64,000 nucleotides of DNA from Acidomonas methanolica. GTDB lineage: Bacteria; Pseudomonadota; Alphaproteobacteria; Acetobacterales; Acetobacteraceae. This document shows positions 1 to 8,821 of the stretch, piece after piece. Location of the stretch: assembly GCF_004346035.1 (NCBI RefSeq), contig NZ_SLZN01000014.1, positions 1 through 64,000 on the forward strand, given 5' to 3'. A model generated the notes under the pieces. The model was not told the DNA's origin. It saw only the letters and a program-made list of their open reading frames with translations, and searched no databases. The position numbers were made by a program, and so were the translations under genes. Within the stretch, counting starts at the first letter, position 1. Each line of letters starts with the position of its first letter.

Positions 1-59
1 CCATGTTCGGAAGAGCAGGCTTCGAACTCCTCAGGGCGCGTGTCCTTCAGCCCGCATAA

Positions 60-650
60 TCAAAAAACATCATCACGAAAAGTGCGGAAGAACCCGTTTT
101 CCTCATAATCCAAAACGACGGCGGCATGCGGCTGGACGCCCGCAGTACCCTGTCCGGACTGGCCGGAAGGCGCTACGGGGTAGGCGCCCATTTCCTGACT
201 TTTCGCATCCGGCGCGGTGTTTTGCCCAGCGTCCGCCGCCTCGTCCGTTATCGCCGCGGCGATGCTGGCAAGGATGGCCGCGTTCGCCGGCGTCGTCATG
301 ATCGCCGTATCGGATGACAGGAACCGCATGCCGGGCATCGCCGTCCCGCCTGTGCCCGGGACGGGCGGCATCGTCATGGTCGCGGCAGAGGCTGCCGGCG
401 TGAACAGCGCCATCAAAGTCCGCAGATCGGTGGAGTGGGCCTGATAATCGTATTCGGCATGGCGTGGCGTCACCGATGTTCCACTGCCACCCGCGAGAAG
501 CGCCAAGTAGGGGTCGGACGACGGGGATGAGGAAGACGACGCGACGAGGCCGGAGAGGTGCGTCTGGGTGCCGGGCACTGGGGGCAGGAGGTGTGTGCCG
601 GCGGAGTCAGGCGCCAGGCCTGCTGGAACAAGTATCGTCGGGTCGGGCAC
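60..650 (-). CDS. Hypothetical Ala/Pro/Thr-rich protein with PPVPGT repeats
   Basis: An open frame of 196 residues beginning with GTG; AAGGA lies about 9 nt upstream on the minus strand. I do not recognise the family. The motif PPVPGT occurs twice (near residues 23 and 96), a serine-rich stretch sits near residues 38-46, and the C-terminus is aromatic (ENGFFRTFRDDVF). There is no clear signal peptide. Composition is dominated by small residues, so a chance open frame in high-GC DNA is possible. The ordered C-terminus and the ribosome-binding site argue mildly for a real gene. Confidence 0.4.
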   Translation of the reverse strand: MPDPTILVPAGLAPDSAGTHLLPPVPGTQTHLSGLVASSSSSPSSDPYLALLAGGSGTSVTPRHAEYDYQAHSTDLRTLMALFTPAASAATMTMPPVPGTGGTAMPGMRFLSSDTAIMTTPANAAILASIAAAITDEAADAGQNTAPDAKSQEMGAYPVAPSGQSGQGTAGVQPHAAVVLDYEENGFFRTFRDDVF

Positions 651-674
651 TATGACTTATCCTTGCGAAGCGTA

Positions 675-989
675 TCACAACGTAAGCAGGAATAAATTAT
701 CGTTTAGTTTTGTCAATCTACACCAGCCAGGACGGCCAATCCTTTTCCGCGGCTCTGTCACAGAATTTGGCCACGTGACGTGACGATGTGTATGGATGCT
801 GCTGTTTATTGGACAGCATGCGTGAGTGGAATTGCGAGTCGATCGCGGCAACGCCCTGCGCCACACGCGACCCGCAATTTCGCCCAGACCCTCCCGCAGA
901 AGCCGGCGCACCGCCTCCTTCTTTCGGCGACGCGACATCCGGCCGCCATGCCCAGGCCGTTTTGCCTCGATCTTCAGATCGTTCGTCAT
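675..989 (-). pseudogene. Probable IS transposase OrfA (HTH) relic
   Basis: From the ATG at 989 the frame reads MTNDLKIEAKRPG followed by GGRMSRRRKKEAVRRLLREG. From memory this resembles the N-terminus of IS3-type OrfA helix-turn-helix proteins. After about 40 residues the resemblance stops and the frame runs into unrelated sequence, so at most a decayed 5' fragment remains. No terminal inverted repeats were found. The assignment is by recollection only. Confidence 0.33.
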
Positions 990-1173
990 CCTGACATTTC
1001 CGCACATTCCTCACGTGCTTATCGGGAGTCTCAGAAGACCAGGAGGCCGGAGAGTGGGGAATACCTATAAGAGACATAAAATAAAACTGATATTACAATT
1101 CCGTACTATCGGATATGGATAACTCCCCAACAGGCATCATTGAATGAGAAATAATGGTGCCCAACCTGCTTCC

Positions 1174-1188
1174 GGAGTAGTACACATG
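1174..1188 (+). promoter_or_regulatory. Ribosome-binding site deciding the katG start
   Basis: GGAG at 1174-1177 is followed by 8 nt and ATG at 1186. The upstream in-frame ATG at 1144 has no Shine-Dalgarno sequence and would add 14 residues in front of a clean signal peptide. The 1186 start is therefore preferred. Confidence 0.7.
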
Positions 1189-3447
1189 ACAAAAAAGAGA
1201 AAGGTCGTTGCATTTATACTATGCGGAACGATCCTTGGTTCGGTGAGCCCTCACGCGCTCGCAGATGGAATCGAAAAACCGAACCAGTTTTACTGGCCCA
1301 CGAGCCTCGATCTGGGGCCACTCCGTTTTCATAATGTGGAGTCAAATCCTTATGGCGCCGACTACCAGCGCGAGTATCACAAGAAGTTTTCGACGCTGAA
1401 CCTCGCCGAAGTCCGCGCGGATATCCTCAAGGTCATTACCACGTCGCAGGACTGGTGGCCGGCGGATTACGGCAATTATGGACCGTTCTTCATTCGTATG
1501 GCGTGGCATAACGCGGGAACCTATCGCACTCTCGATGGACGTGGCGGAGAGGAAGGCGCGCAACAGCGTTTCGCCGAGCTCAATAGCTGGCCCGACAACG
1601 CGAGTCTGGACAAGGCGCGGCGCCTGCTGTGGCCGGTGAAGCAGAAATATGGCGAAAAACTCTCATGGGGCGATCTGATCGTTCTGACGGGTGATGTCGC
1701 GCTGACCTCCATGGGGTTCAAGACGCTCGGCTTCGTGGGCGGACGCCCGGACGACTGGCAATCCGAACTGGTCTATTGGGGGCCAGGCACGACGTTTTTC
1801 CCGAGCAAGTCCGCCATTCAAGGCAAGTTCGATGCGCACGGCGAGGCGCACCTCGAAAAGCCGCTGGGCGCCACGAACAAGGGGCTGATCTACGTCAACC
1901 CCGAAGGGCCCGGCGGCGTTCCCGATCCGGCTGCGGCGGCCAAGATGATCCGCCTCGCATTCGGTCGCATGGCGATGGACGACGAAGAGACGGTCGCGCT
2001 GATCGCCGGCGGCCACACCTTCGGCAAGGCTCATGGCGCGGCCCCGTCAAGCTGCGTCGGCCCGGCGCCGGAAGCCGCCCCGGTCGAGCAGCAGGGTCTC
2101 GGCTGGAAGAACAACTGCGTCAAGAGCCCGTTGAAGGCGACGGACGCGATCACCAGCGGCCTCGAAGGCGCATGGTCGTCCGATCCGATCCACTTCACCA
2201 GTCAGTATCTCGTCAATCTGCTGGCTTATGACTGGGTCCAGACGAAGAGTCCGGCAGGGGCCACGCAGTGGGTGCCCAAGAATGCGGCGAACGTCGTTCC
2301 CGATGCGAGCGAACCGACCAACCGTGCAAAAATGCACCCGCTGATGATGTTCACCACCGATATCGCCCTAAAGACGGACCCCGCCTATCGCGCCATCATC
2401 GAGCGCTGGGCCAAGAACCCAAAAGAGTTCGCCGATGCGTTCGCGCGCGCCTGGTTCAAGCTCGTCGTGCGCGACATGGGGCCGCAATCGCGCTATTTCG
2501 GGTCTGAAATGCCGTCGCAGACGTTCCTCTGGCAGGATCCCCTGCCGAAGGCAGAATACGCGCAGATCAATCAGGCGGATATTGCGATCCTGAAGTCTGC
2601 CATCGCCGCGTCCGGCCTGTCGAACCGAGAGATGATCAAGACGGCATGGGCGGCCGCGGCCTCGCACCGCACGACGGACCATCGCGGCGGCGCCAATGGT
2701 GCCCGCGTCGCTCTGGAGCCTCAAGACAACTGGGCCGTGAACGATCCGGAGGAACTGAAGGGCGTTCTGGCCAAACTCAAAGCTGTGAAGGATCACTTCA
2801 ACGCGGGCCAGCATGGCGGACGTCAGGTTTCCCTTGCCGATGTGATCGTTCTGGCAGGCAATGTCGGTCTCGAAGCGGCGGCACATCAGGCCGGTGTGAC
2901 CATCCACGTTCCCTTTGCTCCGGGCCGCGTCGACGCGACGCAGGCGCAGACGGACGTCGCTTCCTTCGCCGTGCTTGAGCCGACCGCGGACGCGTTCCGT
3001 AACTACTACCGCAGCGTGCCGGACGAAAAGTCGCCGACTGAAGCGCTGGTCGATCGTGCCAGCACGCTCGATCTCACGATCCCGGAGATGACGGTTCTCC
3101 TCGGTGGCATGCGCTCGCTCGATGTCAATGCCGGTCACTCTCCGAACGGTGTTCTCACCAACCGTCCGGGCCAACTGACCAACGACTTCCTCGTCAATGT
3201 CCTGAGCATGGACACGCGCTGGGAGAAGGCGGCCGATCAGCAGGGTGTTTATGAGGGCTTCGACCGCAAGACCGGCGCGAAACGCTGGACGGCGACGGAT
3301 GTCGATCTGGTGTTCGGCGCGAACTCCGAACTGCGCGCCACCGCCGAGGCCTATGCCTCCGCGGACTCGCAGCAGAAGTTCTACAGCGATTTCGTAAAGG
3401 CCTGGACCAAGGTCATGACGCTCGATCGCTTCGATCTTCAGCGCTGA
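1186..3447 (+). CDS. katG: Secreted catalase-peroxidase KatG
   Basis: Bifunctional haem enzyme removing H2O2 (catalase and peroxidase activities), 753 residues. The distal site is R104-W107-H108 ([11 protein letters not shown]). The residues of the Met-Tyr-Trp adduct line up as W107, Y236 ([12 protein letters not shown]) and M262, and the proximal His is H277 ([10 protein letters not shown]). The Y-M and M-His spacings equal those of Mycobacterium tuberculosis KatG. The N-terminus [19 protein letters not shown]...HALADG is a Sec-type signal peptide, so the enzyme is probably periplasmic, unlike the usual cytoplasmic KatG. It stands alone and is followed by a hairpin. No OxyR site was recognised upstream. 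Confidence 0.96.
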   Translation: MTKKRKVVAFILCGTILGSVSPHALADGIEKPNQFYWPTSLDLGPLRFHNVESNPYGADYQREYHKKFSTLNLAEVRADILKVITTSQDWWPADYGNYGPFFIRMAWHNAGTYRTLDGRGGEEGAQQRFAELNSWPDNASLDKARRLLWPVKQKYGEKLSWGDLIVLTGDVALTSMGFKTLGFVGGRPDDWQSELVYWGPGTTFFPSKSAIQGKFDAHGEAHLEKPLGATNKGLIYVNPEGPGGVPDPAAAAKMIRLAFGRMAMDDEETVALIAGGHTFGKAHGAAPSSCVGPAPEAAPVEQQGLGWKNNCVKSPLKATDAITSGLEGAWSSDPIHFTSQYLVNLLAYDWVQTKSPAGATQWVPKNAANVVPDASEPTNRAKMHPLMMFTTDIALKTDPAYRAIIERWAKNPKEFADAFARAWFKLVVRDMGPQSRYFGSEMPSQTFLWQDPLPKAEYAQINQADIAILKSAIAASGLSNREMIKTAWAAAASHRTTDHRGGANGARVALEPQDNWAVNDPEELKGVLAKLKAVKDHFNAGQHGGRQVSLADVIVLAGNVGLEAAAHQAGVTIHVPFAPGRVDATQAQTDVASFAVLEPTADAFRNYYRSVPDEKSPTEALVDRASTLDLTIPEMTVLLGGMRSLDVNAGHSPNGVLTNRPGQLTNDFLVNVLSMDTRWEKAADQQGVYEGFDRKTGAKRWTATDVDLVFGANSELRATAEAYASADSQQKFYSDFVKAWTKVMTLDRFDLQR

Positions 3448-3460
3448 GGCCGATCGCAAT

Positions 3461-3487
3461 ATCCCGTCGCCGTGCCGGCGACGGGAT
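3461..3487 (+). terminator. Perfect 11-bp hairpin after katG
   Basis: Arms ATCCCGTCGCC (3461-3471) and GGCGACGGGAT (3477-3487) pair perfectly around the loop GTGCC, 13 nt after the katG stop codon. There is no T-run, so it may act as a 3' stabiliser or a factor-assisted terminator. Confidence 0.65.
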
Positions 3488-3581
3488 CACAGGAGTGTAG
3501 CCCTGCGCGCTTCAGAGCGTTTTGGGCGGTCGATCTGGAGACGATGGGAGCAGATACCATCGTCGAAGCCGCGTCGAGACG

Positions 3582-3725
3582 AAAATGCACGGTATCAAGC
3601 GTCTCGGGCAGCGTCTGACGGCACGGGATTTCGACCGTCAGATCGCCGAACTTCTCGTCCGTATCGCCATCCTCAATCGATTTACAACGCCCGGAACCCG
3701 CTCACACACGCCGTCAGGTAAATAA
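3582..3725 (+). pseudogene. IS5-type transposase C-terminal fragment
   Basis: The frame reads KMHGIKRLGQRLTARDFDRQ then IAELLVRIAILNRFT. This matches my recollection of the extreme C-terminus of IS5-family transposases common in acetic acid bacteria (KLLGQRLMARDFDRQ type). Only about 47 residues remain, with a stop at 3725. No catalytic DDE part and no matching terminal repeats are visible, so this is a decayed IS end. Confidence 0.6.
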
Positions 3726-4055
3726 TAGACAATCCCGGCGCTCAACACGCTCAATTAACGAATTGTGCAACAAAGCCGTGCCAGCACGCCGCAGAGTGCC
3801 GCAAGCCATATCGGTTTCCGGTGCGCCGCCGACGCGGCCGCCTGCACCGGAGAACATGAGAAAAACCGCAATATGAAAAGGACCGGTCCCGATTTGCGGC
3901 CTGAGCATGCGATCGTGCGTCCGAAAGACTGATCGACGTCGGCAGGAGGCGTTCCCTGTTCTTTTTTCCGCATGCTGCGGAAACGGGCACCACGCCGCGA
4001 CGGAAAATGTGTTCATGACCGTGCAAGGAGGTAAGTCAGTGACGAAGAGGCCATC
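3726..4055. other. Gene-less stretch upstream of the EF-hand/sigma operon
   Basis: No convincing coding frame. It ends in a near-perfect Shine-Dalgarno sequence (AAGGAGGT, 4025-4032) serving a GTG-initiated six-codon mini-ORF (4039-4059). The mini-ORF's TGA overlaps the ATG of the EF-hand gene. The operon promoter presumably lies here, but I could not pick out a consensus. Confidence 0.4.
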
Positions 4056-4469
4056 ATGACACCTGTCTTTCGCGCTTCCCCACTCCTTGCCGTCACGCTG
4101 TTTGCCATACCGGCAGCGGCGCAATCGCTCCCCGGCTCCGCGACTGCCGCGCCCGCACAGGGCGTTACGAGCGCACAGTTTATCGCCCATCACGTGGATC
4201 ATTTCATGGCGGCCGACAAGGACGGCGACGGGAAGGTCAGTCTTTCGGAACTGGAAGCGTCTGGTCGCGGCAAGCATAAGGTCGCTCGTCTGTTCCAGCA
4301 GATGGATGCCAATCACGACGGGTTTGTGGATCGGAACGAGGCGCAGGCCTATTTCGCACAGCGTTTTCAGCATCTCGACCGGAATGGCGACGGCGTTCTG
4401 GAACCGGACGAACGACATCCGGCAAAGGGCGCCAGTGCGCGTGCCGAACCGGCAACGGTCGGGCCCTGA
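4056..4469 (+). CDS. Secreted EF-hand calcium-binding protein
   Basis: 137 residues with a Sec signal peptide (MTPVFRASPLLAVTLFAIPA, cleaved near AAAQS). It has three canonical 12-residue EF-hand loops: D54-E65 (DKDGDGKVSLSE), D84-E95 (DANHDGFVDRNE) and D108-E119 (DRNGDGVLEPDE). It is likely a periplasmic Ca2+ or metal-ion binder. It is the first gene of a same-strand run with an ECF sigma factor 42 nt downstream, which suggests a role in, or regulation by, that signalling system. The ATG has its own GAGG at 4047-4050. Confidence 0.85.
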   Translation: MTPVFRASPLLAVTLFAIPAAAQSLPGSATAAPAQGVTSAQFIAHHVDHFMAADKDGDGKVSLSELEASGRGKHKVARLFQQMDANHDGFVDRNEAQAYFAQRFQHLDRNGDGVLEPDERHPAKGASARAEPATVGP

Positions 4470-4511
4470 TCCTTTGCGCCCCAACATGGGCCATGCGGAC
4501 GAAACCGCCTG

Positions 4512-5066
4512 ATGGAGGTCCGAGATCCTGATGTGGAACTTCTCCGGCAGGTCGCTCAGGGGGACGAACGGGCAGCGCGGCGGCTTGTGGCTGCCAGGTT
4601 GCCGCGCGTCCTCGCCTTCGCAACACGGGTTCTGGGCGAACGGAGTGATGCCGAGGACGTCGCCCAGGAGGTCTTTCTCCGCGTCTGGCGCCATGCGGGC
4701 CGCTGGCGTGCCGGAACGGCGCGCTTCGACACCTGGTTGCACACGGTGACCCTCAACCTGTGCCGGGACCGGATCCGCCGGCGTCGTGAGACACTGATCG
4801 CGGAACCGCCCGATCTTCCCGATCCGACCCCGGACGCACAGGCCCGGATGGAGGCGGCGGCCGGCGCGCGGTCCGTCGCAACGGCGATAGCGTCTCTGCC
4901 GGAACGTCAAAAGCTGGCGATTATCCTCGTCCATTACCAGGAGATGTCCAATATCGAAGCCGCGACTATCATGTCTGTCAGCGTCGAGGCTCTGGAAAGC
5001 CTGCTTTCCCGCGGTCGACGTACCTTGCGACACAGTCTCACCGGGGAGGAAAGACGTCATGACTGA
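4512..5066 (+). CDS. ECF-type RNA polymerase sigma factor
   Basis: 184 residues. Region 2 (about residues 20-90) contains the typical DAEDVAQEVFLRVW helix and the FDTWLHTVTLNLCRDRIRR segment. Region 4 (about 120-175) contains LPERQKLAIILVHYQEMSN and a recognition helix ending in LLSRGRRTLR. It should redirect RNA polymerase to stress-response promoters, probably including its own operon. The last 8 nt overlap the next gene, a small membrane protein expected to be its anti-sigma factor. The order sigma, membrane protein, periplasmic sensor resembles the CnrYXH metal-signalling system. Confidence 0.92.
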   Translation: MEVRDPDVELLRQVAQGDERAARRLVAARLPRVLAFATRVLGERSDAEDVAQEVFLRVWRHAGRWRAGTARFDTWLHTVTLNLCRDRIRRRRETLIAEPPDLPDPTPDAQARMEAAAGARSVATAIASLPERQKLAIILVHYQEMSNIEAATIMSVSVEALESLLSRGRRTLRHSLTGEERRHD

Positions 5067-5445
5067 ACCATTGTCTCTCGCACGTTTCGCCGAACTGGCG
5101 GAGACTTATGGCGCACTTGCCCGCTGGCCGCAGGCCGAGCGCGACGCCGGCCGGGAGATGGCCGACACGCCGGAAGCGGCGGCGTTTCTGGCACGGGCGG
5201 CGGCGCTCGACGACCTGCTCGATCAATGGGCGGTCGCGCCTCCGGACGCGTCTTTGCGCGAGGCGATCATGGCTGGCCATCTCCGCCCGCTGCGCCGTCG
5301 CATCCGGGTGTGGTGGTCGGCGGTCGGTCTGGCAAGCGCGCTGGCTGGGGCCGTGGCGGGCGTCCTCGTCGTGGAGGCCGATCCCGCAGGATATCACGCG
5401 ACCGAGGACACCGCTTTTGGCAGTCTTGTCGTTCAGGAGAAGTAG
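5059..5445 (+). CDS. Probable membrane-anchored anti-sigma factor
   Basis: 128 residues. The cytoplasmic N-terminal half is rich in Ala, Glu and Arg and is predicted helical (about 1-80). A single transmembrane segment follows (about 87-108, SAVGLASALAGAVAGVLVV), then a short periplasmic tail. The start overlaps the sigma gene by 8 nt and the stop abuts the next ATG, so the three are translationally coupled. No HxxxCxxC zinc motif is seen, so it is not a classical ZAS anti-sigma. Function is inferred from position and topology. Confidence 0.72.
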   Translation: MTEPLSLARFAELAETYGALARWPQAERDAGREMADTPEAAAFLARAAALDDLLDQWAVAPPDASLREAIMAGHLRPLRRRIRVWWSAVGLASALAGAVAGVLVVEADPAGYHATEDTAFGSLVVQEK

Positions 5446-5889
5446 ATGATTTTTCGTTCGTCCCGGGTCGTCTGCGCCATTTCCATCCTGATCAATATTT
5501 TTCTGATCGTCGGGGTGATCGCAGGCGTCGCCACGCTGCACGCGGGGCGTGTCCGCCTGCGGGCGGGTGCGATGCATATCGCCGGTTCCGAATTGCCGAA
5601 AACCGAGCGGGATGCCTTCCACCGAACGCTCCGCATGGCGCGTCAGGATGCCTGGCCGCTTATCCGCGCCGACCGGCAGGCACGGCAGGAAACCGCCGAT
5701 CTTTTGCAATCTCGCGACGTGGACCCGCGTGCCCTTGCGGCCGCCCTCGCCCGGCTGCGGACCGCAGACATGGCCTTGCGCGCCTTCATCGAGGATCGTG
5801 CAAGCGCCTTCATCGTCACCTTGCCGGCCGCCGATCGCGCCAGGGTCGCCGAGAACATGGAACGCAAAGGCGCCGCATCCTCGCCATGA
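5446..5889 (+). CDS. Periplasmic sensor, heavy-metal-resistance (CnrX/CpxP-like) family
   Basis: 147 residues with an N-terminal membrane anchor (about 10-32, VCAISILINIFLIVGVIAGV) and a long helical periplasmic domain. That domain has the pattern of the Metal_resist/CnrX family, including the segment MARQDAWPLIRADRQARQE. In CnrYXH such proteins bind metal and control release of the sigma factor by the anti-sigma. No His/Met-rich metal-site cluster is obvious, so the ligand is unknown. It begins directly after the anti-sigma stop codon. Confidence 0.65.
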   Translation: MIFRSSRVVCAISILINIFLIVGVIAGVATLHAGRVRLRAGAMHIAGSELPKTERDAFHRTLRMARQDAWPLIRADRQARQETADLLQSRDVDPRALAAALARLRTADMALRAFIEDRASAFIVTLPAADRARVAENMERKGAASSP

Positions 5890-5975
5890 ACGCGCGACGG
5901 AAACGACGCGTCGACACGTCTAAACAACAGAGTTGTCGCATTGGATGCGATGGCGGAAACCATGGGAGGATCTTT

Positions 5976-6281
5976 ATGAAGCAAAGCGGCATCGTGAGAG
6001 CAGCGTCCCTCGTTGCGATCATGGCGGGTGCGTTGGCGGGCTGCGCGCCGACGTCATATGCGGCGCAGGGATGCGGGATCGGGTGGCATCGCGGCCCGTA
6101 TGGCAGATGTGATCCCAATCGCCCCCCGCCGCCAGTCGTGGTCGCCGCCCCGCCCGGGCCGCTGGTTGTCGCTCGGCCTCCACCGGCGATCGGGGTCTAT
6201 TATCGTGGTCGCGGCTGGTGGGACGGCCATCGCTACTGGTGGCATCGCTATCGGTGGCACGGCGGCTGGCGTTACCGCTGA
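5976..6281 (+). CDS. Small secreted Gly/Trp/His/Arg-rich protein
   Basis: 101 residues, with ATG preceded by GGGAGGA (5964-5970). The N-terminus MKQSGIVRAASLVAIMAG then ALAGCAPTSYAAQ looks like a lipoprotein or Sec signal with a possible lipobox (LAGC). After the motif GCGIGWHRGPYGRC come a Pro-rich stretch and a C-terminus alternating Trp, His, Tyr and Arg. Such small GCG-type proteins are common in Alphaproteobacteria with unknown function. It lies 86 nt after the sensor gene and may belong to the sigma regulon. Confidence 0.7.
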   Translation: MKQSGIVRAASLVAIMAGALAGCAPTSYAAQGCGIGWHRGPYGRCDPNRPPPPVVVAAPPGPLVVARPPPAIGVYYRGRGWWDGHRYWWHRYRWHGGWRYR

Positions 6282-6650
6282 TGTCGCAAGTCCTTTCCAA
6301 ACCCGGTGCCTGAGCGAACCGCCCCTGGACTCGACCGTCTTTCAGGGGCGCTTCGGATCGGCCACCTTTACCCGAGGATATTTTTGTCGCGCCCATATGC
6401 GATCGACACTTTATTTAGCGGCAGCCGGAAAATAGCATCTTGCCATGAGCAATGGCATTAGCCTCGCCGAGGCCAGGGTGCTGATCGAAGCGTGGCGGGT
6501 GCCATTACAATACTGTGCGCCCTCACAGCAGTCTCGGTTACCACCCGCGGACCCCGGAGGCCGGCCATGGCAAAGAGGCAGTCATGCACTAACAATCAAG
6601 CCGCCCCCCCTGGCGGCCGCTCATCCGATCCGATCATCATGGTGATGGAA
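6282..6650. other. Gene-less stretch between convergent genes
   Basis: No gene is supported. An 8-bp inverted repeat (CGCCCCTG 6320-6327, CAGGGGCG 6343-6350) may terminate the preceding operon; it lacks a T-run. Confidence 0.35.
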
Positions 6651-7646
6651 TCACGAAACCTCCACTGACTGACGTTCCATCAGCCTCTGCGCGACCCCGG
6701 TAAGGGTTGCCCGCCTCGCTGCCTGTGAGAAGAGGGGCGCGCCAATCATGAGTTCGTCGGGCTGATGCTGTTTTATGAAAGAGGAAATGCCGGCCGCGAC
6801 GACATCAGCCGTTCCTGTGAATGTATAGCGGAGGGTCCGATCAATGAGAGCTCGCTCCTGTTCATTCCATGAGACAGATCGCGGTGCCGGGAACTGTGTC
6901 GGACGTCCACGGCGCAATGCAATAAAATGCTGCTCGAGTGAGGTGGCTGCATGCTGCGCCTCAGCGGGCGTTTCTCCGATAACCGCATTGACGGCCAACA
7001 TCGCATAAGGCTTCTGAAGACGTTCCGAAGGTTCAAAACGCTGGCGATAAAGCACAAGGGCGTCTTCCATCAGATCCGGTGCGAAATGACTGGCGAATGC
7101 AAACGGCAGGCCCATGATCGCCGCCAGATGCGCGGAAAACAGGGAGGACCCCAGTAGCCAGACCGGCACACTCAATCCGGCTCCCGGCACGGCAAAGACC
7201 GTCTGACCCGGTTGAGCCTCCTCGAAATAATGCAGGAGTTCGGCCACATCCTGCGGAAAACGATCGGCGGAGCCGGGATCACGCCTCAACGCCCGCATGG
7301 TCGCCTGATCTGAGCCGGGAGCACGTCCCAGTCCAAGATCGATCCGTCCGGGATAAAGGGACTCCAGTGTTCCGAACGATTCGGCGACGGCGAGCGGTGC
7401 GTGGTTGGGCAGCATGATGCCACCTGCCCCCACCCGAATGGTTTTCGTCGCCCCCGCAACATAACCGATAGCCACAGCGGTCGCTGCCGAAGCAATACCC
7501 GGCATTGCATGATGTTCAGCCAGCCAGAAACGGCGAAACCCCAGACTTTCTGCGTGCAGAGCAAGGTCCGCGCTGCGATGCAGCGCATCTGCAGCCGAAC
7601 TGCCTTCATTGATGAACGCAAGATCGAGAATTGAAAGCGGAATCAT
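6651..7646 (-). CDS. LLM-class flavin-dependent oxidoreductase (MsnO8-like)
   Basis: 331 residues of the bacterial luciferase-like superfamily. The N-terminus [20 protein letters not shown] and the segments [33 protein letters not shown] and [13 protein letters not shown] are family hallmarks (FMN/F420 barrel). It should use reduced flavin and O2 or act as an F420/FMN oxidoreductase; the substrate cannot be told. It stands alone, facing the sigma operon. Confidence 0.88.
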   Translation of the reverse strand: MIPLSILDLAFINEGSSAADALHRSADLALHAESLGFRRFWLAEHHAMPGIASAATAVAIGYVAGATKTIRVGAGGIMLPNHAPLAVAESFGTLESLYPGRIDLGLGRAPGSDQATMRALRRDPGSADRFPQDVAELLHYFEEAQPGQTVFAVPGAGLSVPVWLLGSSLFSAHLAAIMGLPFAFASHFAPDLMEDALVLYRQRFEPSERLQKPYAMLAVNAVIGETPAEAQHAATSLEQHFIALRRGRPTQFPAPRSVSWNEQERALIDRTLRYTFTGTADVVAAGISSFIKQHQPDELMIGAPLFSQAARRATLTGVAQRLMERQSVEVS

Positions 7647-7789
7647 GCGGGGCCCCTTTCCTGTTCGCCGGATTATTATGTGGGGTCGTCACCGCGCCAT
7701 ACCAGAGTGCCTATGAAAGCATAGAAAATCGCGAAGATTCGGCTTCAGGGCGTCGCACAAAGGCGTGTGCGCGCCACATTTTCAATGAT

Positions 7790-7891
7790 CGGCTGCCCCT
7801 TTTCCATGTCACGGACAAAGAAAACGATCAGCACAGACAGTCAGAAAGCAAAACCCTCAGCCCCAAGATCAGCGGTTAAAGGACGACATGT
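7790..7891. mobile_element. Relic of an IS end, homologous to the end at 24.83-24.90 kb
   Basis: From cagacag at about 7829 to gtcgta at about 7891 the sequence aligns with 24836-24900 at roughly 70 percent identity, judged by eye (shared blocks ATCAGCG, TTAA and GACGACA). At 24.8 kb this segment flanks an IS5-family transposase remnant, so this copy is probably a solo decayed end. The rest of 7647-7973 holds no supported gene. Confidence 0.45.
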
Positions 7892-7973
7892 CGTAGTTCC
7901 ATCGCAAGGCGCTCGCCGACATACTCCCGATTACGCCGGGAGGTGGGAAACGCCCTGACGGCGGACAATCCGG

Positions 7974-8414
7974 TCAGCCAGCCCGCGCGCCAGCAACCTT
8001 GGTGCGCAGATCACGCAGTTCGTTGAAACGGGCTGTGACGTCGCGCAGGATGGCACCTATGCCTACGATCCCGCCATCCTGATCGTGCAGGATCAGGATG
8101 GTGAACTCGACCGATATGCGGCGGCCGTCGGATGTCATCGCGGGGACGGAAAGCATCTGATCTGCCGCATAACGACTTCTGCTGGTCTGAACCACCCGTT
8201 TCCATCCTTCCCAGTGCCGCGCCCGCAGTTTTTCAGGAATGATGATATCGAGTGATCGACCGATCGCCTGATCTTCCGCGAAACCGAAGATCCTTATCGC
8301 GCCGGGATTCCAGAACCGGATGATCCCTTCCGGATCGGCGGCGAGGATCGCATCGGCGCGTGTTCCAAGCAATGCCTGAGCGAGGCGTAAGGAAAAATCG
8401 ACCGGTTGCGTCAT
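7974..8414 (-). CDS. Stand-alone PAS-domain protein
   Basis: 146 residues forming one PAS fold: DAILAADPEGIIRFWNPGAI, the PAS core GRSLDIIIPEKLRARHWEGW, and an S-box end (GIVGIGAILRDVTARFNE). There is no output domain. The ATG overlaps the DUF488 stop (ATGA), so it is the last, translationally coupled gene of hmp-norB-DUF488-PAS. A redox, NO or haem-sensing role tied to nitrosative stress is plausible but inferred from position only. Confidence 0.8.
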   Translation of the reverse strand: MTQPVDFSLRLAQALLGTRADAILAADPEGIIRFWNPGAIRIFGFAEDQAIGRSLDIIIPEKLRARHWEGWKRVVQTSRSRYAADQMLSVPAMTSDGRRISVEFTILILHDQDGGIVGIGAILRDVTARFNELRDLRTKVAGARAG

Positions 8415-8821
8415 GACAGGCCCTTCCGTTTATGGTCCGGAGCGGGTACGGGCGCGGAATCGCACAGAAAATCCCGAAGAACGAGCGCATGATTATGGAG
8501 AGGGTCGTGCGCCGCATAAAGAAGCGTGACCCTGCCGTTCCGTGCGAACTCCACAAGGCGGGCAATCTCGGCATTTCCGCTTGAAAGCTCCTGACGGTAT
8601 CGCAGCCGGAACTCGTCCCAATGCGCCGGATCATGACCGAACCACTGACGCAGACCCGGGCTCGGGGCCACATCCTTCAGCCACAGATCCATCTTCATAT
8701 CGGTTTTGCGCAGCCCGCGCGGCCAGAGCCGGTCCACCAGCACGCGCAGGCCGTCGTCGGGCGTGGCCGCATCATAGACACGCTTGAGCCTCACATCCGG
8801 AATGTCATGCTTCACCGTCAT
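8411..8821 (-). CDS. DUF488 (YeaO-like) family protein
   Basis: 136 residues with the DUF488 hallmarks LRVLVDRLWPRGL, DLWLKDVAPS and LRQWFGHDP, and a C-terminal LLYAAHDPLHNHALVL segment. The start ATG overlaps the norB stop (ATGA at 8818-8821), which fixes the start and indicates translational coupling. The function of DUF488 is unknown. It is often found near redox and nitrosative stress genes, which fits here. Confidence 0.85.
   Translation of the reverse strand: MTVKHDIPDVRLKRVYDAATPDDGLRVLVDRLWPRGLRKTDMKMDLWLKDVAPSPGLRQWFGHDPAHWDEFRLRYRQELSSGNAEIARLVEFARNGRVTLLYAAHDPLHNHALVLRDFLCDSAPVPAPDHKRKGLS

Noticed and set aside
2368..3459. 363-codon open frame on the minus strand inside katG
   Set aside because: Shadow of a high-GC gene; Arg/Val/Leu-rich composition and no ribosome-binding site, while katG on the plus strand is certain.
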